From Thermohalobaculum sediminis (GTDB lineage Bacteria > Pseudomonadota > Alphaproteobacteria > Rhodobacterales > Rhodobacteraceae): a stretch of DNA of 64,000 bases. Where the stretch lies: positions 248,001 through 312,000 of the forward strand of contig NZ_JAMFKN010000005.1 in assembly GCF_023487995.1 (NCBI RefSeq). Direction: 5' to 3'. The notes below the pieces were generated by a model. The model saw only the letters and a list, made by a program, of their open reading frames with translations. It did no database searches and had not been told where the DNA came from. Within the stretch, counting starts at the first letter, position 1. Every line of letters begins with the position of its first letter. Shown here piece after piece: positions 55,828 through 64,000 of this stretch. A program made the position numbers and the translations under genes.

Positions 55828-55857
55828 ACCCCGCCGTGCCGTCACGCGGGGTTTTCA
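55828..55857 (+). terminator. intrinsic terminator after the thioesterase gene
   Basis: ACCCCGC (55828-55834) pairs with GCGGGGT (55846-55852). Inside, GTG and CAC (55836-55838/55843-55845) extend the stem with a bulge. TTTT follows directly. It lies 5 bases after the stop codon. Confidence 0.8.
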
Positions 55858-55913
55858 TTGATCGAAAAAGGGCTTAGGCTGAGGCCTGAGGCAGTTTCAC
55901 CCGGCGCAGCACC

Positions 55914-57635
55914 ATGCCGAAGCGTGACATCGGGGGCGGTTGGCCGGTCACGCGCGCCGAGTTGGGCGCGCGCATACGGACACGCGCGCGGGTCCGTCTC
56001 CTGCGGGCGCGTTTGCGGCAGGTCGAGCCGACGAACCAGGCGGTGCTGTGGCTGATCGCCGTCGTCGTGGGCGTCTTGACGGGCTATGCGATCACGCTCT
56101 TCCGCGCCGCGATCCCGTTCCTGCAGAGCATCTTCTACGGCGCGTCGGACGCCATCATCCACTCGGTCGTGGCCTCGCTGCCCTGGTATCTGGTGCTGCC
56201 GGTGCCGGTCCTGGGCGGGCTGGTGGTGGGGATCATCCTGACGCGGCTGACGCCCGACGGGAAGGCGCGTGGCGTGGCCGACGTGATCGAGGCCGCGGCG
56301 CTGAGGGGCGGGCGGGTGGACCGCCGCGTCGGCGTGGCCTCGGGGCTCGCGGCGCTGGTCACGCTCTCGACCGGGGGCTCGACCGGGCGCGAGGGGCCGG
56401 CGGTGCATATCGGCGCGGTGATCGCCTCATGGGTGTCGGACCGCTTGCGCGCGCCCGACATCGCCGCGCGCGACATCCTGGGCTGCGCCGCGGCGGCGGC
56501 GGTCTCCGCGAGCTTCAACGCGCCGCTCGCGGGCGCGCTGTTCGCGCTCGAGGTGGTGCTGCGCCACTATGCGCTGCACGCCTTCGGCCCGATCGTGATC
56601 GCCTCCGTCGCGGCCGCTGTGGTCAGCCGCGTCCATCATGGCGACGTCACCGAATACGTACTGCCGGTGCATACCATCAGCTTCTACCAGGAACTGCCGG
56701 CCTTCATCATGCTGGGCATCGTCTCGGGACTGGCGGCAGTCGCCATGATGCGCGCGATTTTCTTCGCCGAGGGGGTGGGCGACCGGGTCCAGCGCCTGCT
56801 TGGGATCCCGCGCTGGCTGAGACCCGCGGTGGCGGGGCTGGTGCTGGGGCTGATCGCGCTGGAGTACCCGCACATCATCGGTGTGGGATACGAGACCACG
56901 GCGCTCGCGCTGACCTCGCAGCTTGCGCTCTCGACCGCGGTGATCTTCGCGGTGGTCAAGGTGATCGCGGTGGCGACGACCTTCTCGGGACACATGGGCG
57001 GCGGCATCTTCTCGCCCGCGCTGATGCTTGGGGCGCTGACCGGCACGGCCTTCGGGGCGATCGCGATCGATGTCTTTCCCGCCGTGGCGGGGAGCCAGGG
57101 CCTCTATGCGTTGGCGGGCATGGGTGCGGTGGCGGGGGCGGTGCTGGGGGCGCCGATCTCGTCCACGCTGATCGTCTTCGAGCTGACCGGCGACTGGCAG
57201 GCGGCGATTGCGGTGATGGTGGCAATCTCGGCCGCCTCGGTCGTGGCGGACCGGTTGGTGGCGCGCAGCTTCTTCCTCACCCAACTCGAGCGGCAGGGGC
57301 TGAAGCTGGCCTATGGCCCGCAGGACTATCTGGCCCGCACGCTGAAGGTTACGCATGTGATGCGGTTGAGGGGGGCCGAGAACGGCGCCTCGGACAGCGC
57401 CTGCTGGGAACTGCACCGCCAGGGCGCCTTTCTGCGCCGGACAGACACGCTGGAGCGCGCGCTGCCGCTGCTCGAGCGGCTCAAAGGGCCGTTCCTGCCG
57501 GTGATCGACGAGCCCGCCGGCGGGCCCGGCGATACGGAGGCCGAGCCGGAGCTGATCGGCGCCGTCTTCCATGTCGATGCGCTGCGCGCCTACAGCCGGT
57601 CGCTGGAGGACGAGCTGCGGGAGGAACACGGCTGA
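55914..57635 (+). CDS. ClC-family chloride channel or H+/Cl- antiporter
   Basis: 573 aa. A basic cytoplasmic N-terminus (about 1-45) precedes the ClC membrane core with STGGSTGREGPAVHIGAVIASW, where the glutamate of GREGP is the gating/proton residue, SASFNAPLAGALFALEVVL, and GHMGGGIFSPALMLGALTGTAFG. The last 130 residues are cytoplasmic and may hold a reduced CBS-like region. The usual GSGIP chloride motif is modified to GGSTG, as in many bacterial homologues. Fluoride-specific motifs are not seen. Channel versus exchanger cannot be decided from sequence. Confidence 0.9.
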   Translation: MPKRDIGGGWPVTRAELGARIRTRARVRLLRARLRQVEPTNQAVLWLIAVVVGVLTGYAITLFRAAIPFLQSIFYGASDAIIHSVVASLPWYLVLPVPVLGGLVVGIILTRLTPDGKARGVADVIEAAALRGGRVDRRVGVASGLAALVTLSTGGSTGREGPAVHIGAVIASWVSDRLRAPDIAARDILGCAAAAAVSASFNAPLAGALFALEVVLRHYALHAFGPIVIASVAAAVVSRVHHGDVTEYVLPVHTISFYQELPAFIMLGIVSGLAAVAMMRAIFFAEGVGDRVQRLLGIPRWLRPAVAGLVLGLIALEYPHIIGVGYETTALALTSQLALSTAVIFAVVKVIAVATTFSGHMGGGIFSPALMLGALTGTAFGAIAIDVFPAVAGSQGLYALAGMGAVAGAVLGAPISSTLIVFELTGDWQAAIAVMVAISAASVVADRLVARSFFLTQLERQGLKLAYGPQDYLARTLKVTHVMRLRGAENGASDSACWELHRQGAFLRRTDTLERALPLLERLKGPFLPVIDEPAGGPGDTEAEPELIGAVFHVDALRAYSRSLEDELREEHG

Positions 57636-57645
57636 GCGCCTTGCC

Positions 57646-57987
57646 TCAGAGCAGCTCGACCGCGGCCTTCTCCGGGTAGAAGGCCAGCGCCCCGGCAATC
57701 GCCTCGAGCCCGGCCTTCGGCGTTTCGTAGGACCAGGCCGCGTTCTCGATGGCGCCGGACTTGGCCATGATGTGGAAGTAGCTCGCTTCGCCCTTGTGCG
57801 GGCATGTCGTGCGGTGCGCCGAGCGGTCGAGGAACTCCATGCCCACATCGGCGCGGGGGATGTAGTAGACCGGCGGGTAGCCAGCCTCGTCGAGGCGGAT
57901 TGCCTTCGCGCTCTCGGCGATTATGGCGCCGCCCGCGCGCACCACCACCGTGCCGCCCGCGGGCGACAGCGAGATTCTTTCTGACAT
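57646..57987 (-). CDS. DUF427 domain-containing protein
   Basis: 113 aa from the ATG at 57987, preceded by GGAGGG at good spacing. The domain is complete: VVVRAGGAIIAESAKAIRLDEAGYPPVYYIPRADVGMEFL, TTCPHKGEASYFHIM and AAWSYETPKAGLEAIAGALAFYPEKAAVE. DUF427 proteins are small beta-rich cytoplasmic proteins of unknown function. It is convergent with the ClC gene, only 10 bp apart, and lies head to tail after the aminopeptidase gene. Confidence 0.9.
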   Translation of the reverse strand: MSERISLSPAGGTVVVRAGGAIIAESAKAIRLDEAGYPPVYYIPRADVGMEFLDRSAHRTTCPHKGEASYFHIMAKSGAIENAAWSYETPKAGLEAIAGALAFYPEKAAVELL

Positions 57988-58049
57988 CGGGGGACCCTCC
58001 GGGAGAACTCGTCGGCTGCAGCATGCGACGGATGCCGCGGCCGGGCAAC

Positions 58050-59885
58050 TCATAGCGTGGCGGGCGGGGCGCATAGCGGTGCGCAGGCGGCGGCAAGCCA
58101 GTGCGCGGTGTCGGCAGGCACCAGCGGTCCGATCTCAGCCAATACGCGCGCGTGGTAGGCGTCGAGCCAGGCGCGCTCGTCCGCGTCCAGCATCCCGGGC
58201 AGGATCATCCGGCGGTCGATCGGCGCAAGCGTCAGCGTCTCGAAGCCCAGCATCGGGCGCTCGCCGCCCTCGGGCACGGCGGGCGGAGTGACCGCGAGCA
58301 GGTTCTCGATGCGGATCCCGAATGCGCCGGTCCTGTAGTAGCCGGGCTCATTCGAAACCACCATCCCGGGTTCGAAGGCCACCTCGCCGCCGCGCCGCGA
58401 GAGGCTGTGCGGGCCTTCGTGGACATTGAGATAGCAGCCGACGCCATGGCCGGTGCCGTGGTCATAGTCGAGCCCCGCGCGCCAAAGCGCCGCCCGCGCC
58501 AAAGGGTCGAGGTCGCGCCCGGTCAACCCCTTGGGCCAGCGCGCCCGGCTGATCGCGATCATGCCCTTCAGGACCAGCGTGAACGGGGCGCGCGCGGGCT
58601 CGTGCGCGGTACCGAGGGCGACGGTGCGGGTGATATCGGTCGTGCCGTCGCGGTATTGCCCGCCCGAGTCGATCAGCAGCACCTCGTCCGGCGCGAGCGC
58701 GCGGTTGCTCTGGCGGCTCACGCGGTAATGCACGATCGCCCCGTTCGGGCCCGAGCCGCAGATCGTGTCGAAGCTGATGTCCATCAGCGCCCCGGTCTCG
58801 ACGCGGAACTCCTCGAGCCCTTCGACCACGTCGATCTCGGTGAGCGCCTCGCCCGCCGCGACGGCGGCGTCGAGCCAGTGCAGGAAGCGCGCGAAGGCGG
58901 CGCCGTCGCGGCGGTGGGCGGCGCGCATGCCGGCAAGTTCGGTCGGGTTCTTGATGGCCCTGGGAAGCGCGCACGGGTCTCGCCCCCAGTCGATGCGTGC
59001 GCCGGCGGCCTCGAGCCGGGCGGCGATCCGCACCGGCGCGCTCGCGCGGTCGAGCCGGACGGTCCGGCCTGCAAGCCCAGCCAGCGCCTGGTCCAGCGCC
59101 TCGGGCGAGCAGACCGCGACGCCATTGCCCAGATGGGCGATCACGGTGCCGTCGAGCTTCACGGGATCGATGAACAGGTCGACCTCGCCCGAGCGCGAGA
59201 CCAGCGCGAAGCCCTGGGCGACCGGGCTTCGCGGCAGGTCGCTGCCCCGGATGTTCAGGAGCCACGCGATCGAGTCGGGCAGCGAAAGGAAGGCGGCATC
59301 GGTGCCCGCCTCGGCCAGCGCCGCGCCAATCCGGGCGCGCTTGTCGGCCGAAGGCTCGCCCGACAGCGCGTCCGGGTGGATCGAGACCGCCCCCGCCGCC
59401 GGCGGCGGCTGGTCCTCCCACACCGCGTCGAGCGGGTTGGCGTCGAGCGCGATCATCTCGCCCCCGCGCCCGGCGACCGCGGCCCCGAGGCGCTCGGTCT
59501 CGGCGCGGCTGTGCAGCCAGGGATCGAAGCCCAGCCGCGCACCCTGCGGCAGCGCCTCGGCAAGCCACGCCTCGGGCGCGGTCTCGTGCGTGGCGACGAC
59601 TTCGAAAGCCCCGGTGTCGACCTGCTGCGCCGCCTGCAGCGTGTAGCGCCCGTCGACGAACAGCGCGGCGCGGGCCTCCAGCACCACCGCGAGCCCGGCC
59701 GAGCCGGTGAAGCCCGTGAGCCAGGCCAGCCGCTCGTCATGCGGCGCCACCGTCTCGCCCTGGTGCGCGTCCGCCCGCGGCACCAGGAAGCCGTCCACGC
59801 CTGCCGCTGCCAACGCCGCCCGCAGCAGCGCCGCCCGCGCGGCGCCGTGGCGCCCGTCCGCGGCCGTCTCGAAGCTCTGATACAT
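58050..59885 (-). CDS. aminopeptidase P family protein (Xaa-Pro aminopeptidase, M24B)
   Basis: 611 aa, the long three-domain form. Two N-terminal creatinase-like domains (about 1-160 and 165-320: GVDGFLVPRADAHQGE, TDAAFLSLPDSIAWLLNIRGSD) precede the M24 catalytic domain. Metal ligands are recognisable: Asp pair in LLIDSGGQYRDGTTDITRTV, His in YDHGTGHGVGCYLNVHEGP, Glu in VSNEPGYYRTGAFGIRIEN and Glu in FETLTLAP. It removes N-terminal residues next to proline in the cytoplasm. GGGGACG precedes the start. Confidence 0.94.
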   Translation of the reverse strand: MYQSFETAADGRHGAARAALLRAALAAAGVDGFLVPRADAHQGETVAPHDERLAWLTGFTGSAGLAVVLEARAALFVDGRYTLQAAQQVDTGAFEVVATHETAPEAWLAEALPQGARLGFDPWLHSRAETERLGAAVAGRGGEMIALDANPLDAVWEDQPPPAAGAVSIHPDALSGEPSADKRARIGAALAEAGTDAAFLSLPDSIAWLLNIRGSDLPRSPVAQGFALVSRSGEVDLFIDPVKLDGTVIAHLGNGVAVCSPEALDQALAGLAGRTVRLDRASAPVRIAARLEAAGARIDWGRDPCALPRAIKNPTELAGMRAAHRRDGAAFARFLHWLDAAVAAGEALTEIDVVEGLEEFRVETGALMDISFDTICGSGPNGAIVHYRVSRQSNRALAPDEVLLIDSGGQYRDGTTDITRTVALGTAHEPARAPFTLVLKGMIAISRARWPKGLTGRDLDPLARAALWRAGLDYDHGTGHGVGCYLNVHEGPHSLSRRGGEVAFEPGMVVSNEPGYYRTGAFGIRIENLLAVTPPAVPEGGERPMLGFETLTLAPIDRRMILPGMLDADERAWLDAYHARVLAEIGPLVPADTAHWLAAACAPLCAPPATL

Positions 59886-60117
59886 CGTCCCCGTTCCACC
59901 CCGACCCGCGCGAACGGCGCGGCGGCGCCATGCTGGCGAGCGCCCGCTGCCGCGGCAAGTGATAAAATCGCCGTGACCTGTTGCCGCTATGCATCAACGG
60001 GATGTTGCGCTGCACCTGCGCGATGGTCTATGGTGATGCCTTGGTGTGATGCCGGTTGAATATCGGCGCCGAGCGTTCTGAGTCCCCAGCATAAAACCCG
60101 AGTGTAGTGAGGCCGGC

Positions 60118-60555
60118 ATGGGCAGGCTTGCGATGATCGTTGCCGTCGTGCTCGCGGCGTTGGCGCCGGGGCGCGTGCTTGCGGCAACCGATGCGGTGTT
60201 CGGCTACTGGCTGTCCGAGAACCGGCGCGCGATCATCGAGATCGGCCCCTGCGGCAGCGAGCTCTGCGGCCGGATGGTCTGGCTCAGTGATCCCGTCGAC
60301 GCGACCGGCAGCCCCAAGCGCGACGTGCGGGGCGCGCCGCTCTGCGGGATCGACCTGGTCGCGGGCTTCCGGCAGCGTGATGTCGGCCGCTGGGCGGATG
60401 GCGGCATCTACAATCCCCGCGACGGCAAGACCTATTCGGGCCGGCTCACGCTGATCGACGCCGACCGGCTGGAGGTGCGCGGCTTCGTCGGCCTGCCGGT
60501 CTTCGGCCAGAGCCAGATCTGGACCCGCGCCGAGGGCGACCGCGGCGGCTGCTGA
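60118..60555 (+). CDS. DUF2147 exported protein
   Basis: 145 aa. The signal peptide (1-22, ending GRVLAA) is followed by the DUF2147 lipocalin-like barrel: VFGYWLSENRRAIIEIGPCGSELCGRMVWL, then GGIYNPRDGKTYSGRLTLIDADRLEVRGFVGLPVFGQSQIWTRA. Periplasmic, function unknown. The cysteine pair in CGSELCG is conserved in the family. It has its own 232-bp upstream region, where I see no clear promoter. Convergent with the lipoprotein gene. Confidence 0.88.
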   Translation: MGRLAMIVAVVLAALAPGRVLAATDAVFGYWLSENRRAIIEIGPCGSELCGRMVWLSDPVDATGSPKRDVRGAPLCGIDLVAGFRQRDVGRWADGGIYNPRDGKTYSGRLTLIDADRLEVRGFVGLPVFGQSQIWTRAEGDRGGC

Positions 60556-60580
60556 CGCGCCCCGCCCCGCGTGCCGCGCG

Positions 60581-61438
60581 TCATCCGCTGGGCCGGCCGG
60601 CATTCGCTACGGCCGCGCCGGCGGCGAGTTCGGCTGGCGAGAATCCGATCAGCAGCGTCACCGCGCGCCCCTCGTCATCCTCGACCCGGATGCGCTCGGC
60701 CAGCCTGCCGCGCCGGAAGCCGACGGCGTTGCTGCGCCCCTCGAAGACACGGCCCGGCTCGCCCGCCAGCGTCAACTCGACCTCGCCGTCCGGCCCGTGG
60801 CGCAGCAGGCCGACGGGACCCTTCAGGTCGCGCAGGAGCGTGACGCTCTGGCCGAGATCCTCGGCCACGATCATCAGGTCGAGCCCGAGTGCCGGCGCGC
60901 GCAGCCGCGCCGTCGTGCCGCCGGCATAGGCCATCTCGGCCTGCGGCACCGTCAGCATGCCGTCGAGCGCCATAAGCCGGCAGCCGCAGAGCGGCGCGTC
61001 CGCCTCATCGAGGGCGGCGAGGCAGGCGCGCACCGAAGCGACCGCCGCGTCGCCCGCGCTGGCCATTCCCGCCCCCCCGGCGACGCCCACCACGGGGCAG
61101 ATTTCGGGCGGCGAGCCGCGGGAAATTGCGCGCGGCGCGCCGAGGGCAAGGAACTTCTGACCGGCTTCGCTGTTTGAAAGATAGGGAAGTGCCTCGGCCC
61201 CGACCACGCGCGCGTCCGTGCGGGCGGACAGCGCGACGGGATCGAGCCTGGTGGACTGAAGCCGGACGAGGCCGAGCTCCTGCTCGCCGCGGGCTTCGAT
61301 GATCGGGGGTTGTTCGAGAACGATGAGCGATCGGGTATCAAGCAGGTTGGAGGGCGCCGCGCGCCTGTCCGTGACGCCGCACGCCGTCAGCGAAAGGCCG
61401 AAGATCAGGGCCGCGACGGGCCAGAAGGTGATTCGCAT
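60581..61438 (-). CDS. lipoprotein of unknown function
   Basis: 285 aa from the ATG at 61438; ATG 61465 is possible. The signal sequence ends in a lipobox (LSLTAC, cysteine 20). The mature part has four more cysteines in PPEICPVVG, VRACLAALDE and APLCGCRLMALDG, followed by a beta-rich C-terminal half. No family recognised. The combination of small, surface-type lipoprotein and conserved-looking cysteines hints at a folded periplasmic domain. Divergent from the cold-shock gene with 118 bp between starts; AAACC/GGTTT (61443-61456) sits just upstream. Confidence 0.7.
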   Translation of the reverse strand: MRITFWPVAALIFGLSLTACGVTDRRAAPSNLLDTRSLIVLEQPPIIEARGEQELGLVRLQSTRLDPVALSARTDARVVGAEALPYLSNSEAGQKFLALGAPRAISRGSPPEICPVVGVAGGAGMASAGDAAVASVRACLAALDEADAPLCGCRLMALDGMLTVPQAEMAYAGGTTARLRAPALGLDLMIVAEDLGQSVTLLRDLKGPVGLLRHGPDGEVELTLAGEPGRVFEGRSNAVGFRRGRLAERIRVEDDEGRAVTLLIGFSPAELAAGAAVANAGRPSG

Positions 61439-61556
61439 CTTCAAACCAAAGGGTTTATCGCCCATAGTTCGCGAATCCGGCAGAATCGGCTCGCGCGAGA
61501 CAGAATTCGATGCCCGGTCAAATAAGGCTTTTCGCGGACCCGAAGATGATGAGAAT

Positions 61557-62168
61557 ATGGCAGAGCGCCCGGTCCGTGATGGAGGGATGAGGGTGAGCGA
61601 AGACATGAAGGCGTCGGGTTCCGTGGTTGCCGGTCGCGTGAAGTGGTACGACGCCGTGAAGGGATATGGCTTCGTCGTGCCCGAGGCGGGCGGAAGCGAT
61701 ATCATGGTTCATGCCTCCTGCGTGCGCAACTTCGGACGCACCGCCCTGCCGGAAGGCGCCCGCATCGAGGTGTTGACCGCCGAGGGCGCGCGCGGCCTGC
61801 ATGCGCGCGAGATCCTGTCCGTGGCCGACCCCGAGCCGTCGGCAGAGAGCGGCGACCAGGGGCTCTCGGACGCCCCGCGTCCGACCGATTTCCTCGGCCC
61901 CGAGGCCGAGGCCGGTCCGCTCCAGCCCGCGCGGGTGAAATGGTTCGACAAGCAGAAGGGCTTCGGCTTCGTCAACGTCTTCGGCCTCTCCGAAGATGTC
62001 TTCGTCCACATGGAGATCGTGCGGCGCAGCGGCTTCGCCGATCTCTCGAGCGGCGAGGGCATGGCGGTGCGCACCTTCCGCGGCCCGCGCGGCCTGATGG
62101 TGGCCGAGGTCCGGCTGTGGGATGCCGGCGCGCTGCCCGACGGCACCCGCGCCTCTGCCACCGAATGA
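61557..62168 (+). CDS. double cold-shock-domain protein
   Basis: 203 aa from ATG 61557; starts at 61587 or 61605 would trim 10 or 16 residues. Two CSDs are visible. The first has GRVKWYDAVKGYGFVVPEAG with RNP2-like DIMVH. The second has ARVKWFDKQKGFGFVNVFG with DVFVH. Both keep the aromatic nucleic-acid face. A polar linker of about 35 residues joins them. Tandem CSD proteins of this size are typical of alphaproteobacteria, where they act as RNA chaperones in cold or stationary phase. The stop overlaps the DUF192 gene. Confidence 0.9.
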   Translation: MAERPVRDGGMRVSEDMKASGSVVAGRVKWYDAVKGYGFVVPEAGGSDIMVHASCVRNFGRTALPEGARIEVLTAEGARGLHAREILSVADPEPSAESGDQGLSDAPRPTDFLGPEAEAGPLQPARVKWFDKQKGFGFVNVFGLSEDVFVHMEIVRRSGFADLSSGEGMAVRTFRGPRGLMVAEVRLWDAGALPDGTRASATE

Positions 62169-62674
62169 GTCGCGCCGGGCGCGACGGCTTTCCCATCCTG
62201 CGGCCCGCCCTGCTGGCGGGCCTCGTCGTGTTCGGCCTCGGCGCGCCGGCGACGGGATCCGAGGTCTGCGCGCCGGACCGGGTGAGCGTGCTCGCCCCAG
62301 CCGGTCCCGTGCGCTACCGCGTCGAGATCGCGGACGATCCCGACGAGCAGGCACAGGGGCTGATGTTCCGCACCTCGATGGACCAGGATGCGGGCATGCT
62401 GTTCATCTTCCCCGAGCCGCGCCAGGCAACCTTCTGGATGAAGAACACGATCCTGCCGCTCGACATCGTGTTCATCGACGCGACCGGGCTCATCCTCAAC
62501 ATCGCCGAGCGCACGACGCCCTTCTCGGAAGCCACCCTGCCGTCCCAGGGCCAGGCGCTCGCGGTGCTCGAGGTCAATGCGGGCGAGGCGGCGCGTCACG
62601 GCTTCGGCCCGGGCAGCCAGGTCGTGCATCCAGCCTTCGCCGCCGCGCCGCCCGAGCACCGTTGCCCCCGATAG
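62165..62674 (+). CDS. DUF192 domain exported protein
   Basis: 169 aa. An N-terminal hydrophobic signal (about 13-31, ending PATGSE) is followed by the full DUF192 domain: [63 protein letters not shown], then [19 protein letters not shown]. The family is widespread and uncharacterised. It overlaps the cold-shock gene by 4 bases, a pairing seen repeatedly in Rhodobacterales. Confidence 0.92.
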   Translation: MSRAGRDGFPILRPALLAGLVVFGLGAPATGSEVCAPDRVSVLAPAGPVRYRVEIADDPDEQAQGLMFRTSMDQDAGMLFIFPEPRQATFWMKNTILPLDIVFIDATGLILNIAERTTPFSEATLPSQGQALAVLEVNAGEAARHGFGPGSQVVHPAFAAAPPEHRCPR

Positions 62675-62727
62675 CTCGCGATCGCGGCTTGCCGGGATGC
62701 GCGCCCTCCTGTATCCGCCATGGCTGA

Positions 62728-62804
62728 CGGGGCGTAGCGCAGCCTGGTAGCGCGTCGGTTTTGGGTACCGAAGGCCGCGAGTTCGAATCTCGCCGCCCCG
62801 ACCA
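62728..62804 (+). tRNA. tRNA-Pro (anticodon UGG)
   Basis: 77 nt including an encoded CCA. Acceptor CGGGGCG/CGCCCCG, D-arm GCGC...GCGC with loop AGCCTGGTA, anticodon stem TCGGT/ACCGA with loop TTTGGGT (anticodon TGG), five-base variable loop and T-arm GCGAG-TTCGAAT-CTCGC all pair perfectly. It reads CCA/CCG proline codons by wobble. Confidence 0.98.
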
Positions 62805-62809
62805 GCGCG

Positions 62810-62829
62810 CGGCCGCCCTGTCGCGGCCG
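62810..62829 (+). terminator. hairpin directly after tRNA-Pro
   Basis: CGGCCGC (62810-62816) pairs with GCGGCCG (62823-62829) across CCTGTC, five bases after the CCA end and just before the convergent thioesterase stop at 62838. There is no T-run, so termination is only suggested by position. Confidence 0.4.
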
Positions 62830-62837
62830 AGGCGCCA

Positions 62838-63311
62838 TCAGCCTCCGGCCGGGTTCGGAAGGAGAAGGCCACTCAGCACCTCTCGCAGGCGCGTGGGCAA
62901 CTCCACCGGCCGGCGCGTCGTTCGATCGACATAGACATGCGTGAAGGCGCCCGCCGCCGCGGCCTGCGGCGCGCCCGCCCGGAAGATCCCCAGCGCATAG
63001 GTCACGGAACTGCGCCCCAGCCGGTCGACCCGGATGCCGCCCTCGACCGTCTCGGGGAAGGCGAGAGGCGCGAAATAGCTGCACCGCGTCTCGACCACGA
63101 GGCCGATCACCGCACCCGCATGGATGTCGAGCGCGCCCGCCTCGATCAGGTGTCCGTTCACTGCCGTGTCGAAGAACGAGTAGTAGCGCACGTTGTTGAC
63201 GTGGCCGTAGACGTCGTTGTCCGACCAGCGCGTGGTGATCGGGCGGAACACGCGGAAGGCCGCGCGGCCGGGGGGCGAGGGGCGCGGCGCGCCCGGCGTC
63301 GGCTCGGCCAC
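62838..63311 (-). CDS. acyl-CoA thioesterase (YbgC/4HBT hotdog type)
   Basis: 157 aa. [38 protein letters not shown] holds the 4HBT active site (Asp in the DxxGHxNN loop), and [38 protein letters not shown] completes the sheet. Cytoplasmic; hydrolyses short or aromatic acyl-CoAs in relatives. It lies 6 bp after the GlxA-family regulator gene on the same strand, suggesting co-transcription. Confidence 0.9.
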   Translation of the reverse strand: MAEPTPGAPRPSPPGRAAFRVFRPITTRWSDNDVYGHVNNVRYYSFFDTAVNGHLIEAGALDIHAGAVIGLVVETRCSYFAPLAFPETVEGGIRVDRLGRSSVTYALGIFRAGAPQAAAAGAFTHVYVDRTTRRPVELPTRLREVLSGLLLPNPAGG

Positions 63312-63317
63312 GCGGCC

Positions 63318-64000
63318 TCAGCGCGCCGTCGCGGCGCGCGGGCCGCTGCGCACCTTGACCGTGCCCGTGCCGGGATCGGGCCCGCGCAGCTTGGACGAGC
63401 CGGTGTTCGCGGGCGTGCCCCGCTCGCGGTAGGGCGTGCGGTCGAAATGCGCACGGTAGCATTTCGAGAAATGCGAGGGCGAGGTGAAGCCGCAGGCCAG
63501 CGCCACGTTGATCACGCTCATGTCGGTCTGCAGCAGAAGGCTGCGCGCCTTCTCGAGCCGCAGTTCCATGTAATAGCGCTTGGGGGAGCGGTTGAGGTAT
63601 CGGCGGAACAGCCGTTCGAGCTGGCGGGTCGACATGTTGACCGCCTCGGCGAGGTCCGAGGGGCTGACCGGGTCCTCGGTCGCGCGCTCCATCATCTGGA
63701 TGACCTGCACGAGCTTGGGGTGGCGCACGCCGATCCGCGCCGGCACGCTGAGCCGCTGTTCGTCGTTGTCGGACCGCATCGGCGTGTGGATCAGGCAGTC
63801 GGCGACCAGCGAACCGAGATCGGCGCCATGCTCCTCGGCGATCAGGTGCAACATCATGTCGGCCGACGAGGTGCCGCCCGCGCAGGTGAACACCCCGTCA
63901 TCGACGACATAGAGCAGGTTCGAGAGCTTGGCCTCGGGGAAGTCCTCGCCGAAGGCCGCGTGGTTCTCCCAGTGGATGGTGCAGCGCTTGCCGTCCAGCA
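63318..64000 (-). CDS. GlxA-family AraC-type transcriptional regulator (5' end beyond window)
   Basis: At least 227 residues are visible, and the gene continues past base 64000. The visible N-terminal part (DGKRCTIHWENHAAFGEDFP, VVDDGVFTCAGGTSSADMML) is the DJ-1/PfpI-like domain of GlxA regulators. The C-terminal AraC domain follows with two helix-turn-helix units (LAEAVNMSTRQLERLFRRYL; VINVALACGFTSPSHFSKCYRAHF). Relatives control arginine, choline/carnitine or glycine-betaine catabolism. The linked thioesterase could belong to such a pathway, but that is inference. Confidence 0.92.
   Translation of the reverse strand, partial: LDGKRCTIHWENHAAFGEDFPEAKLSNLLYVVDDGVFTCAGGTSSADMMLHLIAEEHGADLGSLVADCLIHTPMRSDNDEQRLSVPARIGVRHPKLVQVIQMMERATEDPVSPSDLAEAVNMSTRQLERLFRRYLNRSPKRYYMELRLEKARSLLLQTDMSVINVALACGFTSPSHFSKCYRAHFDRTPYRERGTPANTGSSKLRGPDPGTGTVKVRSGPRAATAR

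Noticed and set aside
1-64000. CRISPR arrays, insertion sequences, prophage, toxin-antitoxin or defence islands
   Set aside because: No direct-repeat arrays, transposase or integrase motifs, or typical defence domains were recognised anywhere in the window.

Overview
The window is a GC-rich, densely coded stretch of an alphaproteobacterial chromosome, most like Rhodobacterales (Rhodobacteraceae/Paracoccaceae). The reasons are an rnpB-mraZ junction leading into a long dcw cluster, a very long FtsZ tail, a tyrA-hisC pair, DUF2125, extensin-like and DUF2147 proteins, and pervasive 1-4 nt stop/start overlaps. This placement is inference from gene content. I saw no rRNA, phage, insertion sequence, CRISPR array or origin.

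Region by region. 1-6.3 kb: MscS-type channel, SPFH/NfeD pair, a LysM plus solute-binding-like periplasmic protein, and a ChaC-type gamma-glutamylcyclotransferase. 6.3-14.2 kb: DUF2125 protein, an extensin-tyrA-hisC operon, a solitary AAA+ ATPase with a structured leader, a methyltransferase and glyoxalase II. 14.2-18.2 kb: a decaying sugar-acid (galactonate/aldonate type) locus. It has intact dgoA and dgoK, a broken kdgK, a fused remnant of a TRAP permease and an IlvD/Edd-type dehydratase, and a LacI regulator without its DNA-binding end. 18.2-24.6 kb: glgB and a polyamine-type ABC importer. 24.9-28.5 kb: a metallophosphatase, a Wza-like lipoprotein, an AmpD-like amidase and RNase P RNA.

28.7-53.6 kb is the division and cell-wall (dcw) cluster: mraZ, rsmH, ftsL, ftsI, murE, murF, mraY, a possible 35-codon ORF, murD, ftsW, murG, murC, an APC-family permease, murB, ddl, ftsQ, ftsA, ftsZ. 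A clear intrinsic terminator follows ftsZ. Then come lpxC, bamD, recN and a 53-codon membrane peptide. Together these make lipid II and lipid A precursors, build the divisome and fold outer-membrane proteins. The upstream region carries promoter-like hexamers followed at once by four TGGG-type repeats about 10 bp apart, as expected for MraZ control.

53.8-64 kb is housekeeping: FAD-linked D-lactate/glycolate-type dehydrogenase, two hotdog thioesterases, a ClC channel/antiporter, DUF427, aminopeptidase P, DUF2147, a lipoprotein, a double cold-shock-domain protein, a DUF192 protein, tRNA-Pro(UGG), and the 3' part of a GlxA-family AraC regulator cut by the window end.

I did not find a convincing new multi-gene system. 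The most informative non-standard features are the sugar-acid locus with deletion junctions still readable, the possible MraZ operator, the short ORFs bridging mraY-murD and following recN, the permease placed inside the mur genes, and the hairpin array inside the ABC operon.
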